The notes below the pieces were generated by a model, which saw only the letters and a list, made by a program, of their open reading frames with translations, did no database searches and was not told the origin of the DNA. Shown one piece after another: positions 10,892-21,266 of a stretch of DNA of 27,825 bases. The position numbers were made by a program, and so were the translations under genes. Every line of letters starts with the position of its first letter. Position 1 is the stretch's first letter. Source of the DNA: Azolla pinnata (lineage: Eukaryota > Streptophyta > Polypodiopsida > Salviniales > Salviniaceae); NCBI GenBank assembly GCA_037176905.1, contig JBBBWG010028012.1, positions 31,927 through 59,751 on the forward strand, read 5' to 3'.

Positions 10892-12955
10892 ATGAAGTCA
10901 ACCACAGAGGAAAATGGGTCATCATCACAGTTCAAGGACCATACACCTTCACCTTCACCTGGAGATATGTGAGCACTTAAACTTGGCACTGCCTGTGGTA
11001 CTCTGAGAAAGATTGCGATGTTTTGACCTACATTTCTGATACTTTTTTTAAGAAACTATTAGAATGCATAGAGCATAATAACATTATACAACAATTCTCA
11101 CATTACAAATATTATCTTCAATATCTGCAGTACCTTATCATCACCAAATGCAATAGAGCTCCTGGAAAGGTTTCCGTTCAAGGAGGCACAAATAATAGAA
11201 TCAAAGTCAAAGGTCAAAGGTTACCGTGGGGCATGGTTCCGCTCTGTGGTATAGTTTTGACACTGATGATGCATCCACACTCTCAAAATGTGAATAATTT
11301 TTATAGGCTACAATTCTTATTCTGTAGTGTTTTTGAAGCTTCTATGAATAGTGCAATATACTGATTTTTAAATAAGTACTGTGCTGCAATGCTTGAATTA
11401 TTGTCTGTTATTTACTGTCTCTTTGCAGATCCGTTTTATTAAAGTTCGAAATAATGAGATTTGGTGTGCAGTGCAGTATATTGACTTTCCAGATGAAAGT
11501 GAGAAGATAGCATTTTTCCAGATATATTCTATAATCAAGAAATGTGCTTTTTAAGTTATATTTACAGAGTAAATGGTCAAATTATACAGAAATAAATTAC
11601 ACAAAGGCTTACCAACAACCCACCTCAGGGAGAAGAAAGCGCATCTTGATGCTGAGACCAGCTTATCCGGTGTTATGTATGGGATTAAATGATGAGGCAG
11701 TCAATGCTGCAACTGGACCTGTTGTAGTGGTTAATGGTGACTGGTTAATTGGCGACCTTGTTGATTGGTTTTCAGATGGATGTTTCTGGGCAGCCAAAAT
11801 CACAGCTGTCATAAATAAAGACTTTGTGCAAGTAAATATCTTTTGACAATGTTATGATAACATGTTGTAACTGAACCAAGTATTTTTCCAAGCGTTTTTG
11901 ATTCTGCATTGTTTTTTGAGTTAATCTTCTCCTTATGACCAACTCTCGATTGCTTATACGTTTTCTCTGTTCACGTGTATATATAGATTGAGTTACCCAG
12001 TGCTCCATTGGGTGAAGGTGGGAGGTACCAGGCTGCAGTGAAAGATATTCGCCCCTCCCTAGATTGGTCTGAGGAACATTTTTGGACACTTCCAAACTTA
12101 ATGGTGAAGTTATTTTTTGTGCAATATAGTTTGTTCAACTGAGATTATTCAGCTAACCTGCCTTTGATTATTCTGCAGTCTTGTGGAGGTAGTAAGAGGA
12201 AATTTCTAGAAACTGAGCAAGTGTCAAGCAATTCTGCTCAGGATCCCCAGGCACAGGATAAAGAACATTTCGTTATTCTTAAGCAAGAACTTGGAATGCT
12301 TGCTTTTAACAATGGATCTTCTTTCCTAACATGTCACAATAGCCTATACAATGAGAAGAACTTTGGGGTTTCTAGTTTCTCTATTGGCAACAGTAGTGCT
12401 CCTGGGACAAGGAAGTTAAAACGTTACAACAAAATGAACCATCGTGGTGATATTTCACGGACTGAAAATTGTACTAGTACCAGTGGAATACCGAGTTCAC
12501 AAGAGATCCAACTTCAGGTGGATAACTTGAAGCAAGATTCCACAGATCTTGCATCACAAACAGATGGAACTAATCTTCGTAATCAAGCTGGTCGTCTAAA
12601 AGACAACGTGCACCTTGTACAGCCTAGTGGCCAGAAAGATTTGCCTCAACCACTTTCAAAGATCATTGCTAATGATGTTGGTATTTCAAAGGTCGAACCT
12701 TTAGGCAATCTAAATGAAACTCTTGAAGCATTTTCCTTTGAAGATATTAGTACGCTGGTGGGGGAAGGAAACCTTCTGGACTTGGGTGATGAGAGGATAA
12801 GCTCATCAATCATGGCCTTAGAAGAACTTGTGAGCAAAGTAATATGGTTGCGAGAAGTCGTGCAGCTAGGCTTAAAAGGATGGCGCAAGGAAAGAAAGAG
12901 CAGGAAATGGGTTTTGTGTGAAAGTGATGCAAATGATTCCAAGAATACAGAATGA
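10892..12955 (+). CDS. Tandem Agenet (Tudor-like) domain protein, 466 aa, six exons
   Basis: Probably a nuclear plant chromatin reader; Agenet pairs belong to the Royal/Tudor superfamily that binds histone tails. My exons are 10892-10968, 11131-11248, 11429-11498, 11590-11831, 11987-12103 and 12179-12955, totalling 1401 bases. Residues about 38-110 form Agenet 1: RFPFKEAQIIESKSKVKGYR, then GAWFRSV, and QYIDFPDEKINYTKAYQ across the exon 3-4 joint. Residues about 136-205 form Agenet 2: VNGDWLIGDLVDWFSDGCFW, then IELPSAPLGEGGRY and RPSLDWSEEHFW. The Ser/Asn/Gln-rich remainder looks disordered apart from a conserved-looking C-terminal helix (ALEELVSKVIWLREVVQLGL, near 425-445) that I recall in Agenet-family proteins. 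For exon 4 I chose the acceptor ATACAG|AAATAA over TTACAG|AGTAAA because only it keeps frame from the GTGAGA donor. Family is very sure; the partner mark is unknown. Confidence 0.9.
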
Positions 12956-14401
12956 CCCAGAAAGCTCATTTGGAGGAGTCCGTGGATTCTTTACAGGTTT
13001 AACATAGCAATGCTGATGGACAAATCAAATGGTTAGTTCCATTATGCAGAGCTGTCAAAAATGAGAAATTCTTCCAACCTAATGATTTGGTCTGCGTGGT
13101 TATTGTTAGATGAACTGAGTTGCAGTATGACAATCAGGTAGCCTACTGGTGGCTATTCTGGAACTTTGTCATCCACGGCTGAGTACAAAGAGAAGCTATG
13201 CACAACGCTACATTGGGTTGCAGAAAGCAAATTGATAATATTTGATGTATTTTAGAGATCAAGCAACAAGTATGTAGCAGCTACATGATTTGCTTTGTGT
13301 ATGAGCTGAGCTGGTTCCAGAATTTAATGGTTGGATAAATTTTCCTTATAATTCAATCACCACCCCACCCCAGCTCTGATCTAAGTGGAGCCAGCAGTCA
13401 ATATCATTATTTCAGTTTCAATTTCTCAAATGCTTATGGAATGGTGCTGTGAAATCTCCCGACAACATGATACTAGGTGTGAAACACAAAGGGTTGACAA
13501 GGAGATAGTGGACAAATTCTGAGAGTGAATGTGTGCAGTATTCTGCTGCCGGACTTGTACTGGAAGATGGCTGATTTAATTAGCCACATGGATTCAAGTT
13601 AGCTATTCTTGACAATGATTTTTTTGTATACATGAGATAATGTTTCCCTTTCAGAGAGGATGATGAAGAGTATGTTGGCTTGATAGAAGCTTTTGTAATC
13701 GATATTGTTATTTGACTCTTCACAGAATCAAATTTGTTTGTAAAAGGGAGTGAGGATAATCAGCTTCCTCAGCATGTGTAATTTTTGCAGTGCTAAAGGA
13801 AATGCACTTCATTGCGGTTTGTTTTCGATGCTTCATCTGGTGTGTGATTTGTGTTTGGGGGATTCCTTAACAGTCTATTATTTACAAGTCCCACTTCTGC
13901 ATTTCTTGATTGATCAACTCGATCGAGAAATTTGTTTTGGGGTTCATCACTATACAGCCTCTTTGTTCATTGAAGCTTATGGGTTTCACATATGATTGGT
14001 GTGCTTCACTATCCACATGATTTTCTCCTAATCAAAATTGCATGCTCTTTTGCACTCTTTGCTCAATAGATTTCTTACAATCGGATCAGTGTGCGAAAGA
14101 TCAATTTCTTACAATCAGGTCAGATCATCAACCTTTCATAGTGGTTTATCGATTTGTGAATGATCAATCATCGGAAGAAGATAGGGGGCATCTGCAGGAG
14201 GGTGCTATGAAACCAAGCACATGGAACCTTGTCTGATGATGAAAAAGGCTCATGATTTTCCTGCATGATATGTGTTCTGATTGCAGCCTTGGAGAAGAAA
14301 TGGGTTCTTGTTTGATGATCTGTAGCTATGGTGTGTGAGGGCAGGATCACGCCATATCTCTGCACAGGAAGATAGACAGACTGATCTGACAGGCAGGAGC
14401 C
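12956..14401. other. Agenet 3' UTR and spacer before the protease gene
   Basis: Nothing coding is recognised. The sequence after the stop is U-rich on the plus strand and probably contains the 3' untranslated region. The 81-codon frame at 13750-13995 has no family features. The last few hundred bases must contain the promoter and leader of the protease gene, but I cannot pick a TATA box with confidence. Confidence 0.45.
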
Positions 14402-17400
14402 ATGGAAATTCATGTGCTTCCTCCCTTCATGGCCTCTTCTCCTTCTCCTTCTTCCTTCCTTTGCTCGAAAAGCTCATGCTCCTACGAACCTCGCCATGTC
14501 CTCCCCATCTCCAGTCATGTTCACCACACCCACCATCCTCATCCTCATCCCCTCTCCATCGCTAAGAGGGGCAGCTGGTGGAAAGAAGCTCCATTTCCAT
14601 CCCATCCCATCTCTGCAAGGCCACCAAGGCTTCCCCAGGTCGTCGTCAGAAGCAAGTTCTCGTTTGGCGGAGGAGGAGGACAAGAAGAAGGTGCAGACGC
14701 CGAAGGCGTGAAGAAGGTTGGAGCTCCAGAGCAGAAGGTATGGTTTCTCCATGATCACAGTATGCCTATGAGAATAGTCTGTCCAGTTGTTACGATGAAA
14801 TGACCTTGATAATGCCCTCTTTGATCTTCCAAACTCTTTGTTAAACTTGAAGGCTCATAGATTTCTCTATTTTTGGTTGGAATCTAAAGCTTAGAGAGCT
14901 ATGAAATGGATATCAGAAGGGGATTTGACCCAAAATCACCTTGGTTTCCTGCAATGAAGTGACTGGCCTTGATGATTTCCATGTCATGTAGTGATGAAGT
15001 TTATTTCTTGATGACAAAATGCTGTTTCCTGATATCTTTAACCCGTTTCAAATGGTGTGGCTGAGACCCTATTTCTATGTTCCCAATTTCTATATGGAAC
15101 TCCTACTTTATCAGCTGCACCCATCTTGCTTGCTGACTCTTAAATTCTGGTTAGTACAGAAATACTTCCATACAGATAGTGACACCATAGCTTGAGTGCT
15201 TGAGTGATTGCATACAACATGATCTCATGCATGGCCTCTTGCTCCGTAGCATAGAGAGCTAACTGCTCTGAAAAGCTACTGGTTGAATATGAAAGGAACC
15301 TACAATAACATCACTAACTTCAATCTCAAGGATGTATATGAAAACTGTGGCTCAAATGATGTTAACTAGAGCTTTCTCAAGCTGATCACTGATCAAATGA
15401 CTGTTGCCTAGCAGAGTCCAATGTGTTTGGATCACTTTGTAAATCCAATTATAGATATTCCAAGCTATATTAGAGTGGGTGTTTTGTATTAATTCACTCT
15501 AGCAATTCAGCATACGTACATCAAGCTTACTATCTCCATTGATTTTCATGATAAAAGTTGAAGCTATATTAGAGTGGTTAGTATGCTAATTCACTCTCGC
15601 AGTTCAGCATACCATCTTCATCTCTTTTCATGATGAAAGTGCCAGCCACGTTAGCACATCCAGTAGAAGGTTGGCTAACCATTTAGCGAATATGATTGAT
15701 TTTGTGGGCTTTGGCGACTTCCATTCACTCTATAATGTCCATTGCATGTATTCTATTTGCCCAATTATTGTATCTATGACTTTCCTGTTTTGTATCTATT
15801 TTCTTCTTTCTAGTCAGAAGGTTATTTTATTACTGCTATCCTGTAAAAGAAATACAGAAACATTCTTTCCGTGCTTGTATGAATGAAATTTTAATGGTTT
15901 GAAATAAATACTGATCCAATGCAGGGTCTCACGGACTCGAATTCAGATTTTTTCGTAAAGTGGACAATTCCGTGGGATGGAGAAACTGTCATCGTTACAA
16001 TGACAAGTTTTGGAGTAAGGTAAGATCTAGCACAGTAAAAACCACTCATGTTGTAAGTGTAAGAGGGGTTATATTTGAATTTAATCTGGAGGATAGTTTA
16101 TAATACCCAATCCAATCTTTCAGTAAGACACTGTGCTTATGAAGGCTTTAAAGGGACGCAGTCATATTCAAGAAGCTCTATGCCCATGAAACCAAATAAG
16201 ATATTATGTTATTTTCTGAGAGTTTATGAGCACTATCGCTTGGTGTTATGGACATCGTTTGTATCAATAAGAAAAGTATCCTCGTGAATTCATGACATAA
16301 GTCTGATCTTGTGAATGTGATTCATGTTATGATCAAGGAAGTCTGGGAAGATTAAGGAAGAATATGCTGATGCTCAGTGAATCCTCTGCACTCATGTGCT
16401 TTGTTTCTCATGCGTTTTAGTTTAGTAGTCTTCATCAAATACTACCAAAATCTGACTAACAATCACGTGTTCTATTTCTCATGCAAAACATGAAACAATT
16501 TCTTTCTTGATTCCAGTTTCTTGTTAACTGGTCTTGGAATATCGGTGCTTTTTGCACGCCTTGGATTGAAACAACGGCAACTTGAATTTGACGAACAATC
16601 CCTTCTTGTGTTTCTGAATCAACTGTAAGAAGATGCTTGTGTTCAATATTTGCATTTTTCAACTGAAGGATTCATTTATTCATTGTGTATAAAACTTTGA
16701 TACCCATTCTGTAATGCACAGACTGGAGACAATCGTAGGGACAGCAGTGATCAATTTATGCCTCAAGAGCTATAAGCCTTTTCCTCCTGAACTTTTCTAT
16801 TATGGTAGGGGTTGCAGATTGCTCCTGAACGGTTGTTGTGTCTAATCTGTTTTCTAGAGGAATTGAGGGTACAATGTAATTGCAGCGTTTTACAATCTGG
16901 ATTAGATTTGAGGAACCCATTTAGTATACGCCGTGGATGGCTACTATGGGGGGTTGTTGGAATATTTTCTGGTGCTGCCGCTGTTCTTCTGGCTGGAACC
17001 CTTGTAACATATATAAATGGTGCACCTTTGCCTCGAGAGGTTAGAGATCTTGTGCAGTATGGTGTACATGCTGGTTTGCTATCATATGCTCACCTGAAGA
17101 TGGTTGTATTATCAGGGTCAAGATGCATTGGTGCAGTTGTTGCCGTTGATTGGTTCCTCTGGGACAAGGTAATATCAATTTCTATAGGATCCACCACAAA
17201 CACTAAATGATATAAGACTGATGATTGTTCTTTTCTCAGCACGGCGCTGCTCTTTGCTGTGACGGGTGTTTTGGCTCCTTATTTGGAGGAAACTGTTTTT
17301 AGGGGATTTCTTATGACTTCATTGACAAAATGGTATATCTATTTAGTGATCACATTGCCTATTTTAGTCAAGTATATATCCACGTTTGTTTGAAACAGAG

Positions 17401-18164
17401 ACATGTCCGATGTACAGGATGCCGATCCCCGCTGCAGTTGCCTTGAGTGCAGGTGCATTTGCTCTTGCACATTTCACACCAGGTGAAATACCTCAATTGT
17501 TTGCACTAGGTAAGACATTACAGTTTTCTGTATTTGGTGGGTTCATTCAAGTGCCCATCTCTCTCGAAGGCAATTCAACAGTTAAGCTCCGACTTGTGAT
17601 GATGTGGAAGTGGTTTTCGTAAAAAACTGGTTGTGTAGGTGTGGTTTTGGGATTTTCATATGCAAAATCAGGGAACCTACTTACACCTATGATAGTTCAT
17701 GGGCTATGGAATTCCGGAGTTCTGCTTCTACTCACATTTCTTCGGGTAAGTTTTTCATTGTGCTATTCAACAAATAGAGATGCGTAGTAAAAAATCGAAA
17801 AGGGAAGGAGTGAGACATAAAAGTAGGGATTCTTTTTGCAAAGCTAGAAAAAAGGGCCTGCCTCATCATATACTTTCTCATTTCCAGAAGGTATTGCATG
17901 ACTAGAGGCATAACAGATTTTATTATAGATCACCATGATCCCTCATCTGATCACTCAAAGGTGGTCGGCTCAGGAGCATAATAACATGGGTTTTGGAGGG
18001 GTTTTGAATGTCCGACTTCTCAGCTTCATGCAAAAGATTCTTCATGTCTTTCTTGAATTTGTTATATGCCCAGCGGCGGTTAATGCAGCAGCAGCAGATC
18101 TAATTAACCTGCTTCTTTAAATTTTATGCAGCTTCAAGGGTACGATATCCGAGAGATTATTTAG
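14402..18164 (+). CDS. CAAX-type intramembrane protease (CPBP family), putatively plastid, 377 aa, ten exons
   Basis: Membrane glutamic protease-like protein of the CPBP (Rce1/Abi) family. Exons: 14402-14737, 15925-16019, 16517-16624, 16722-16804, 16906-17039, 17116-17168, 17240-17332, 17418-17509, 17639-17745 and 18132-18164, totalling 1134 bases. Residues 1 to about 90 are Ser/Pro/His/Arg-rich with almost no acid, like a chloroplast transit peptide; the second Met (14429, MASSPSPSSF) is an equally good start. Several hydrophobic segments follow, for example 218-243 and 354-367. All three CPBP motifs are present: EExxxR (E286, E287, R291 in YLEETVFRGF), FxxxH (F315, H319 in FALAHFTPG) and HxxxN (H352, N356 in VHGLWNSG). 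The protein ends LQGYDIREII. The architecture resembles the plastid CAAX proteases of Arabidopsis such as At1g14270, as recalled. Exon 6 was found by homology (DALVQLLPLIGSS), because simple read-through of exon 5 gives a stop. Substrate unknown. Confidence 0.92.
15463..15640. repeat. Imperfect 99-base tandem duplication in protease intron 1
   Basis: AGCTATATTAGAGTGG begins both copies, at 15463 and 15562. Both continue with AATTCACTCT, GCA(A/G)TTCAGCATAC and TTTTCATGAT(A/G)AAAG. It lies wholly inside the first intron (14738-15924) of the CPBP protease gene. Confidence 0.8.
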
Positions 18165-18740
18165 CATGATGATGATTACAGCATGAGAGATTATTCAACC
18201 TGGATTGAGGTCTAAACATAAGCCCAGGACATTTAAACAAAGGGAAACATAGCTTGAGATTTTCGGCTAATCGTCCTAGCAAGTTTCCAGTTTCCTGTTC
18301 AATTTTTTTTTTTCACAGTAATTGATGATACATTTATTAGTGTCAGATTTCCAAGCACACATGCAAATTTGCTAAACCGTCCGATGATGTTATTATGTTT
18401 CCTTCCAATTCTTTATGATTCACAGACAAGATGTATTTATATGGTTAAAGCATGTATACACAGATCAATTTCTCACATGAGTGTGATGCAAGTATGGTTC
18501 TTATGCTCACATATATTACTGTGCAAGTGGTTTTCTGTTCTAGTGATCATATCAATCGATGTACAACAACATATCTTTAGTGTTCTAATTTGTGAGTTTA
18601 ACCGTCTTATGTTGTAGATTTACCAGATTCCTCTTACCAAAACAGGAGTATATACACATGGTTTATTTGCAAGAATACTGTTGAATTTAAATGTCTTCAT
18701 GAAGGTGACGGATGATGATCATTGGTCATGGCTTGAAGAG
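18165..18740. other. Protease 3' UTR and spacer
   Basis: Nothing coding is recognised. The AT-rich sequence just after the stop is the probable 3' untranslated region. The stretch ends at the telomere-like array. An 82-codon frame at 18369-18617 has no recognisable features. Confidence 0.5.
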
Positions 18741-19138
18741 AGTCCGGGCTAGAGTTCGGGCTAGGAGAATTAGGATTAGAGTTCAGGCTAGGATTATTAG
18801 TGTTAGGGTCAGGGTTAGGGTTAGAATTTTGGCTAATATTATTAGGGTTAGGGTTAGGGTTAGGGTTAGAATTCTGGCTAGGAATATTAGGGTTTAGGGT
18901 TAGGGTTAGGGTTAGGGTTAGAATTTTGGCTAGGATTATTAGGGGTAGAGTTAGGGTTAGGGTTAAGGTTAGAATTCTGGCTAGGAGTATTAGGGTTAGG
19001 GTTAGGGTTAGAATTCTGGCTAGGATTATTAGGGTTAGGGTTAGGGTTAGAGTTCTGGCTAGGATTCTTAGGCTTAGGGTTAGGGTTAGAATTCTGGCTA
19101 GGATTATTAGGGTTAGGGTTAGGGTTTAATAGGGGGCT
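18741..19138. repeat. Composite TTAGGG telomere-like array with a 20-base spacer core
   Basis: Runs of two to four TTAGGG units alternate with a conserved core, GAATTCTGGCTAGGATTATT. Nine core copies start at about 18752, 18779, 18824, 18869, 18921, 18972, 19011, 19050 and 19089, so the later spacings are 45, 45, 52, 51, 39, 39 and 39. These differ by multiples of six, except that one base of the 52 comes from a single plant-type TTTAGGG unit. The G-rich strand is on plus. The left end is more diverged and the right end is freshest. Open frames across it (Arg/Val and Asn/Pro repeats) follow from the period and are not genes. Confidence 0.93.
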
Positions 19139-20120
19139 TATACATGTATGTGTACAAACACATCCCATCTTGTCATCCAAATACACAAACAAACATACAT
19201 GTGCATGTCCATCCATACCATCCACCCATGCTTGTACACATCACCCATTTGCATACATTCACATGCACACATATGCATACATAGATACATACGCACGCAT
19301 TCATGCCATCCATCCTCCATACGGTCGCAAACATACACACACGTGTCCTCATACATACATACGCATACACACGCATTCATACCATGCATGCACATCCACC
19401 CATCTACTTACACATACATTCATATGCATACATCTTCGAACCATACCATCCACCCATCCACCTACACATACATAGGTCTAAACCATACCATACCATCCAT
19501 CCATCCATCCATTTATACACATATTTCCACAACCACATTCCAACCATACCATACCATCTATCCATACATGCATGTACACATCCATACACATAAACGCACA
19601 CACATGTGCACATACATCCATCCATCCACACACATCCATCCAATCCACACACATGCATGCACACACTCGCACACCCATACACAAGCATGCATACCATACA
19701 TGCATTTATCCATCCATCTATTCACCCACCCGCATACGCATACATGCACACATCCATCCACACACGTAAGCATGCATGCACACATCCATCCATCCACGTA
19801 AGCATGCATGCACACATCCATCCATCCACATAAGCATGCATGCACACATCCATCCATCCATCCATCCACTTGCATACGCATGCATGCACACACCCACACA
19901 TACATCCATCTATCCACACAGGCATGCATGCACACATCTATCCAGCCACTTACATACGCATACATGCACACATCCATCCTCCCACCCATGGATGCATGAA
20001 TGCACACATCCATCCATCCACATTCATCCACATAAGCACACGTGCACGCATCCATACATCCATCCATCTACCCACATACGCATGCATGCACACATCCATC
20101 CACCCATTCATCCATCCCTT
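19139..20120. repeat. CATC / GCATGCATG minisatellite, partly in 32-base units
   Basis: Nearly 1 kb is made of CCATCCATCC, CATACATA and GCATGCATGCACACAT words. Around 19766-19861 it becomes a regular tandem array: a 32-base unit (GTAAGCATGCATGCACACAT then CCATCCATCCAC) starts at 19766, 19798 and 19830. Less regular copies follow to about 20100. Much of it alternates purine and pyrimidine. Long frames on both strands (up to 217 codons) are low-complexity artefacts. Confidence 0.93.
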
Positions 20121-21266
20121 TGATGCAGAAAATACATGGGAACCTCTTCGTTTCTGCTAAGATTCCAGAGCTACTTCTTCTCTGCAGGTGCAGAAACTGC
20201 ATCTGATCTCCCTACTACCAACAGCTTCTGCCATATCCACCATCACCATATGATATTGCTCCTTTTGTTCCTCCTATTCAGGTTCTCCAAGCCGGCCTCC
20301 TAATCTGGGACCGTCGCAAGACATGCCTTGCTGATCGTCATAGAAGATCAAGCTTGCGGCAAGACGAAGCAAAACGGTCTGATTATGCGTTGCTTCACCA
20401 TCTTCAGCAGCTCCGGCTCACATTGAATGGTTCAGGAATTTGCATTTGGCATCTAAAAGCCGCAGGAACCCTGTGCTTGAGGTTCTCGCCCTCCTTATCT
20501 GACATTCAACCCGGGCTGAAGAGTTCCATCTGTTTCAGACGACGCATGCTTGGTTGAAGAAGCTCACAGCATTCAGGGGACACATGCTTTTCTCATCATC
20601 GATTTTGCCTTGAACAGGTACTTTTTTGCCCCTCATTTGCTGTTTCTGTTTGGCATTATGAAACGTAAAGCGTTCTGAAAAGTGCTAAGAATTGTGTACT
20701 GAAATCAAACAATTGCATGAAATCCCTATATGCAGCCTTAAACCCTATCTACAGCATAAAATTGTTTGGTAAAGATTTCAATTGTTATAACAGGACGGCT
20801 TGTGCTTACTTTTTTCTTTAAGTTTTCCCCCATAATAGTGGTAAAAACTCCAGAAAGTTTAAGCAAACTCTTAACCGCAGACAACCTCAGAAACCAAAAG
20901 TTTCATAGAATGAGTCTATTATCCGTGGAAGCTTGCTTTGGACATTTAACACGAGGCATATAGAAGTGAGTTGATTTCAGTCCATTCAGGTAGAATACAG
21001 ACTGATTTGTACATTTTTATGTATGTGTATGTCTGTATGTAACTGTAGTGTATCCTGCACTTTGTTATGCTTGGGGTTCAATCACCATGGATTCAAATTC
21101 AAATACCAGCCTTGCAAACACCATGATTCTTCTTTGTTGAATCACTAAGAATAATATCGGCATAATAACTCTCATATCAAAGGATCATGTATCCAAAAGT
21201 TAGCAGGTTACCTCTGTGGAATTTCTTTTAATATCCTGACATTCTGTGGTAACTTTGCCAGATTGG
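20121..21266 (+). other. TAF13 upstream region with probable leader exon and intron
   Basis: After the minisatellite the composition changes to mixed, gene-like sequence. A plausible leader exon ends at a GAACAG|GTACTT donor (exon end 20617), and the TAF13 coding exon follows a TTGCCAG acceptor (exon start 21262), giving a 644-base leader intron. A stop-free frame runs from 20207 to 20557 but lacks a convincing ATG. No TATA box was picked. Confidence 0.45.

Noticed and set aside
11544..11589. Use of the acceptor TTACAG at 11567 for Agenet exon 4
   Set aside because: It is out of phase with the GTGAGA donor at 11499; the acceptor at 11589 restores the frame and yields the expected DEKINYTKAYQ sequence.
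16812..16905. Start of a separate 132-aa protein at 16812
   Set aside because: The first part is intron 4 of the protease gene; splicing 16804 to 16906 gives FYYDLRNPFS, which fits the family.
18712..19225. Repetitive Arg-Val and Asn-Pro/Ser-Gln-Asn frames resembling a structural repeat protein
   Set aside because: They arise from TTAGGG hexamers and core spacings divisible by three; the one 52-base spacing breaks frame, and no start, codon bias or splice structure supports coding.
19766..19861. CRISPR-like spacing of 32-base units
   Set aside because: The units are contiguous with no unique spacers, and the surrounding genes are eukaryotic with introns.
19148..20123. Many long overlapping frames on both strands (up to 217 codons) rich in His/Thr/Pro or Met/Cys/Trp
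   Set aside because: They coincide exactly with the CATC/GCATGCATG minisatellite, are low complexity in every frame and overlap one another; they are artefacts of stop-poor repeats.
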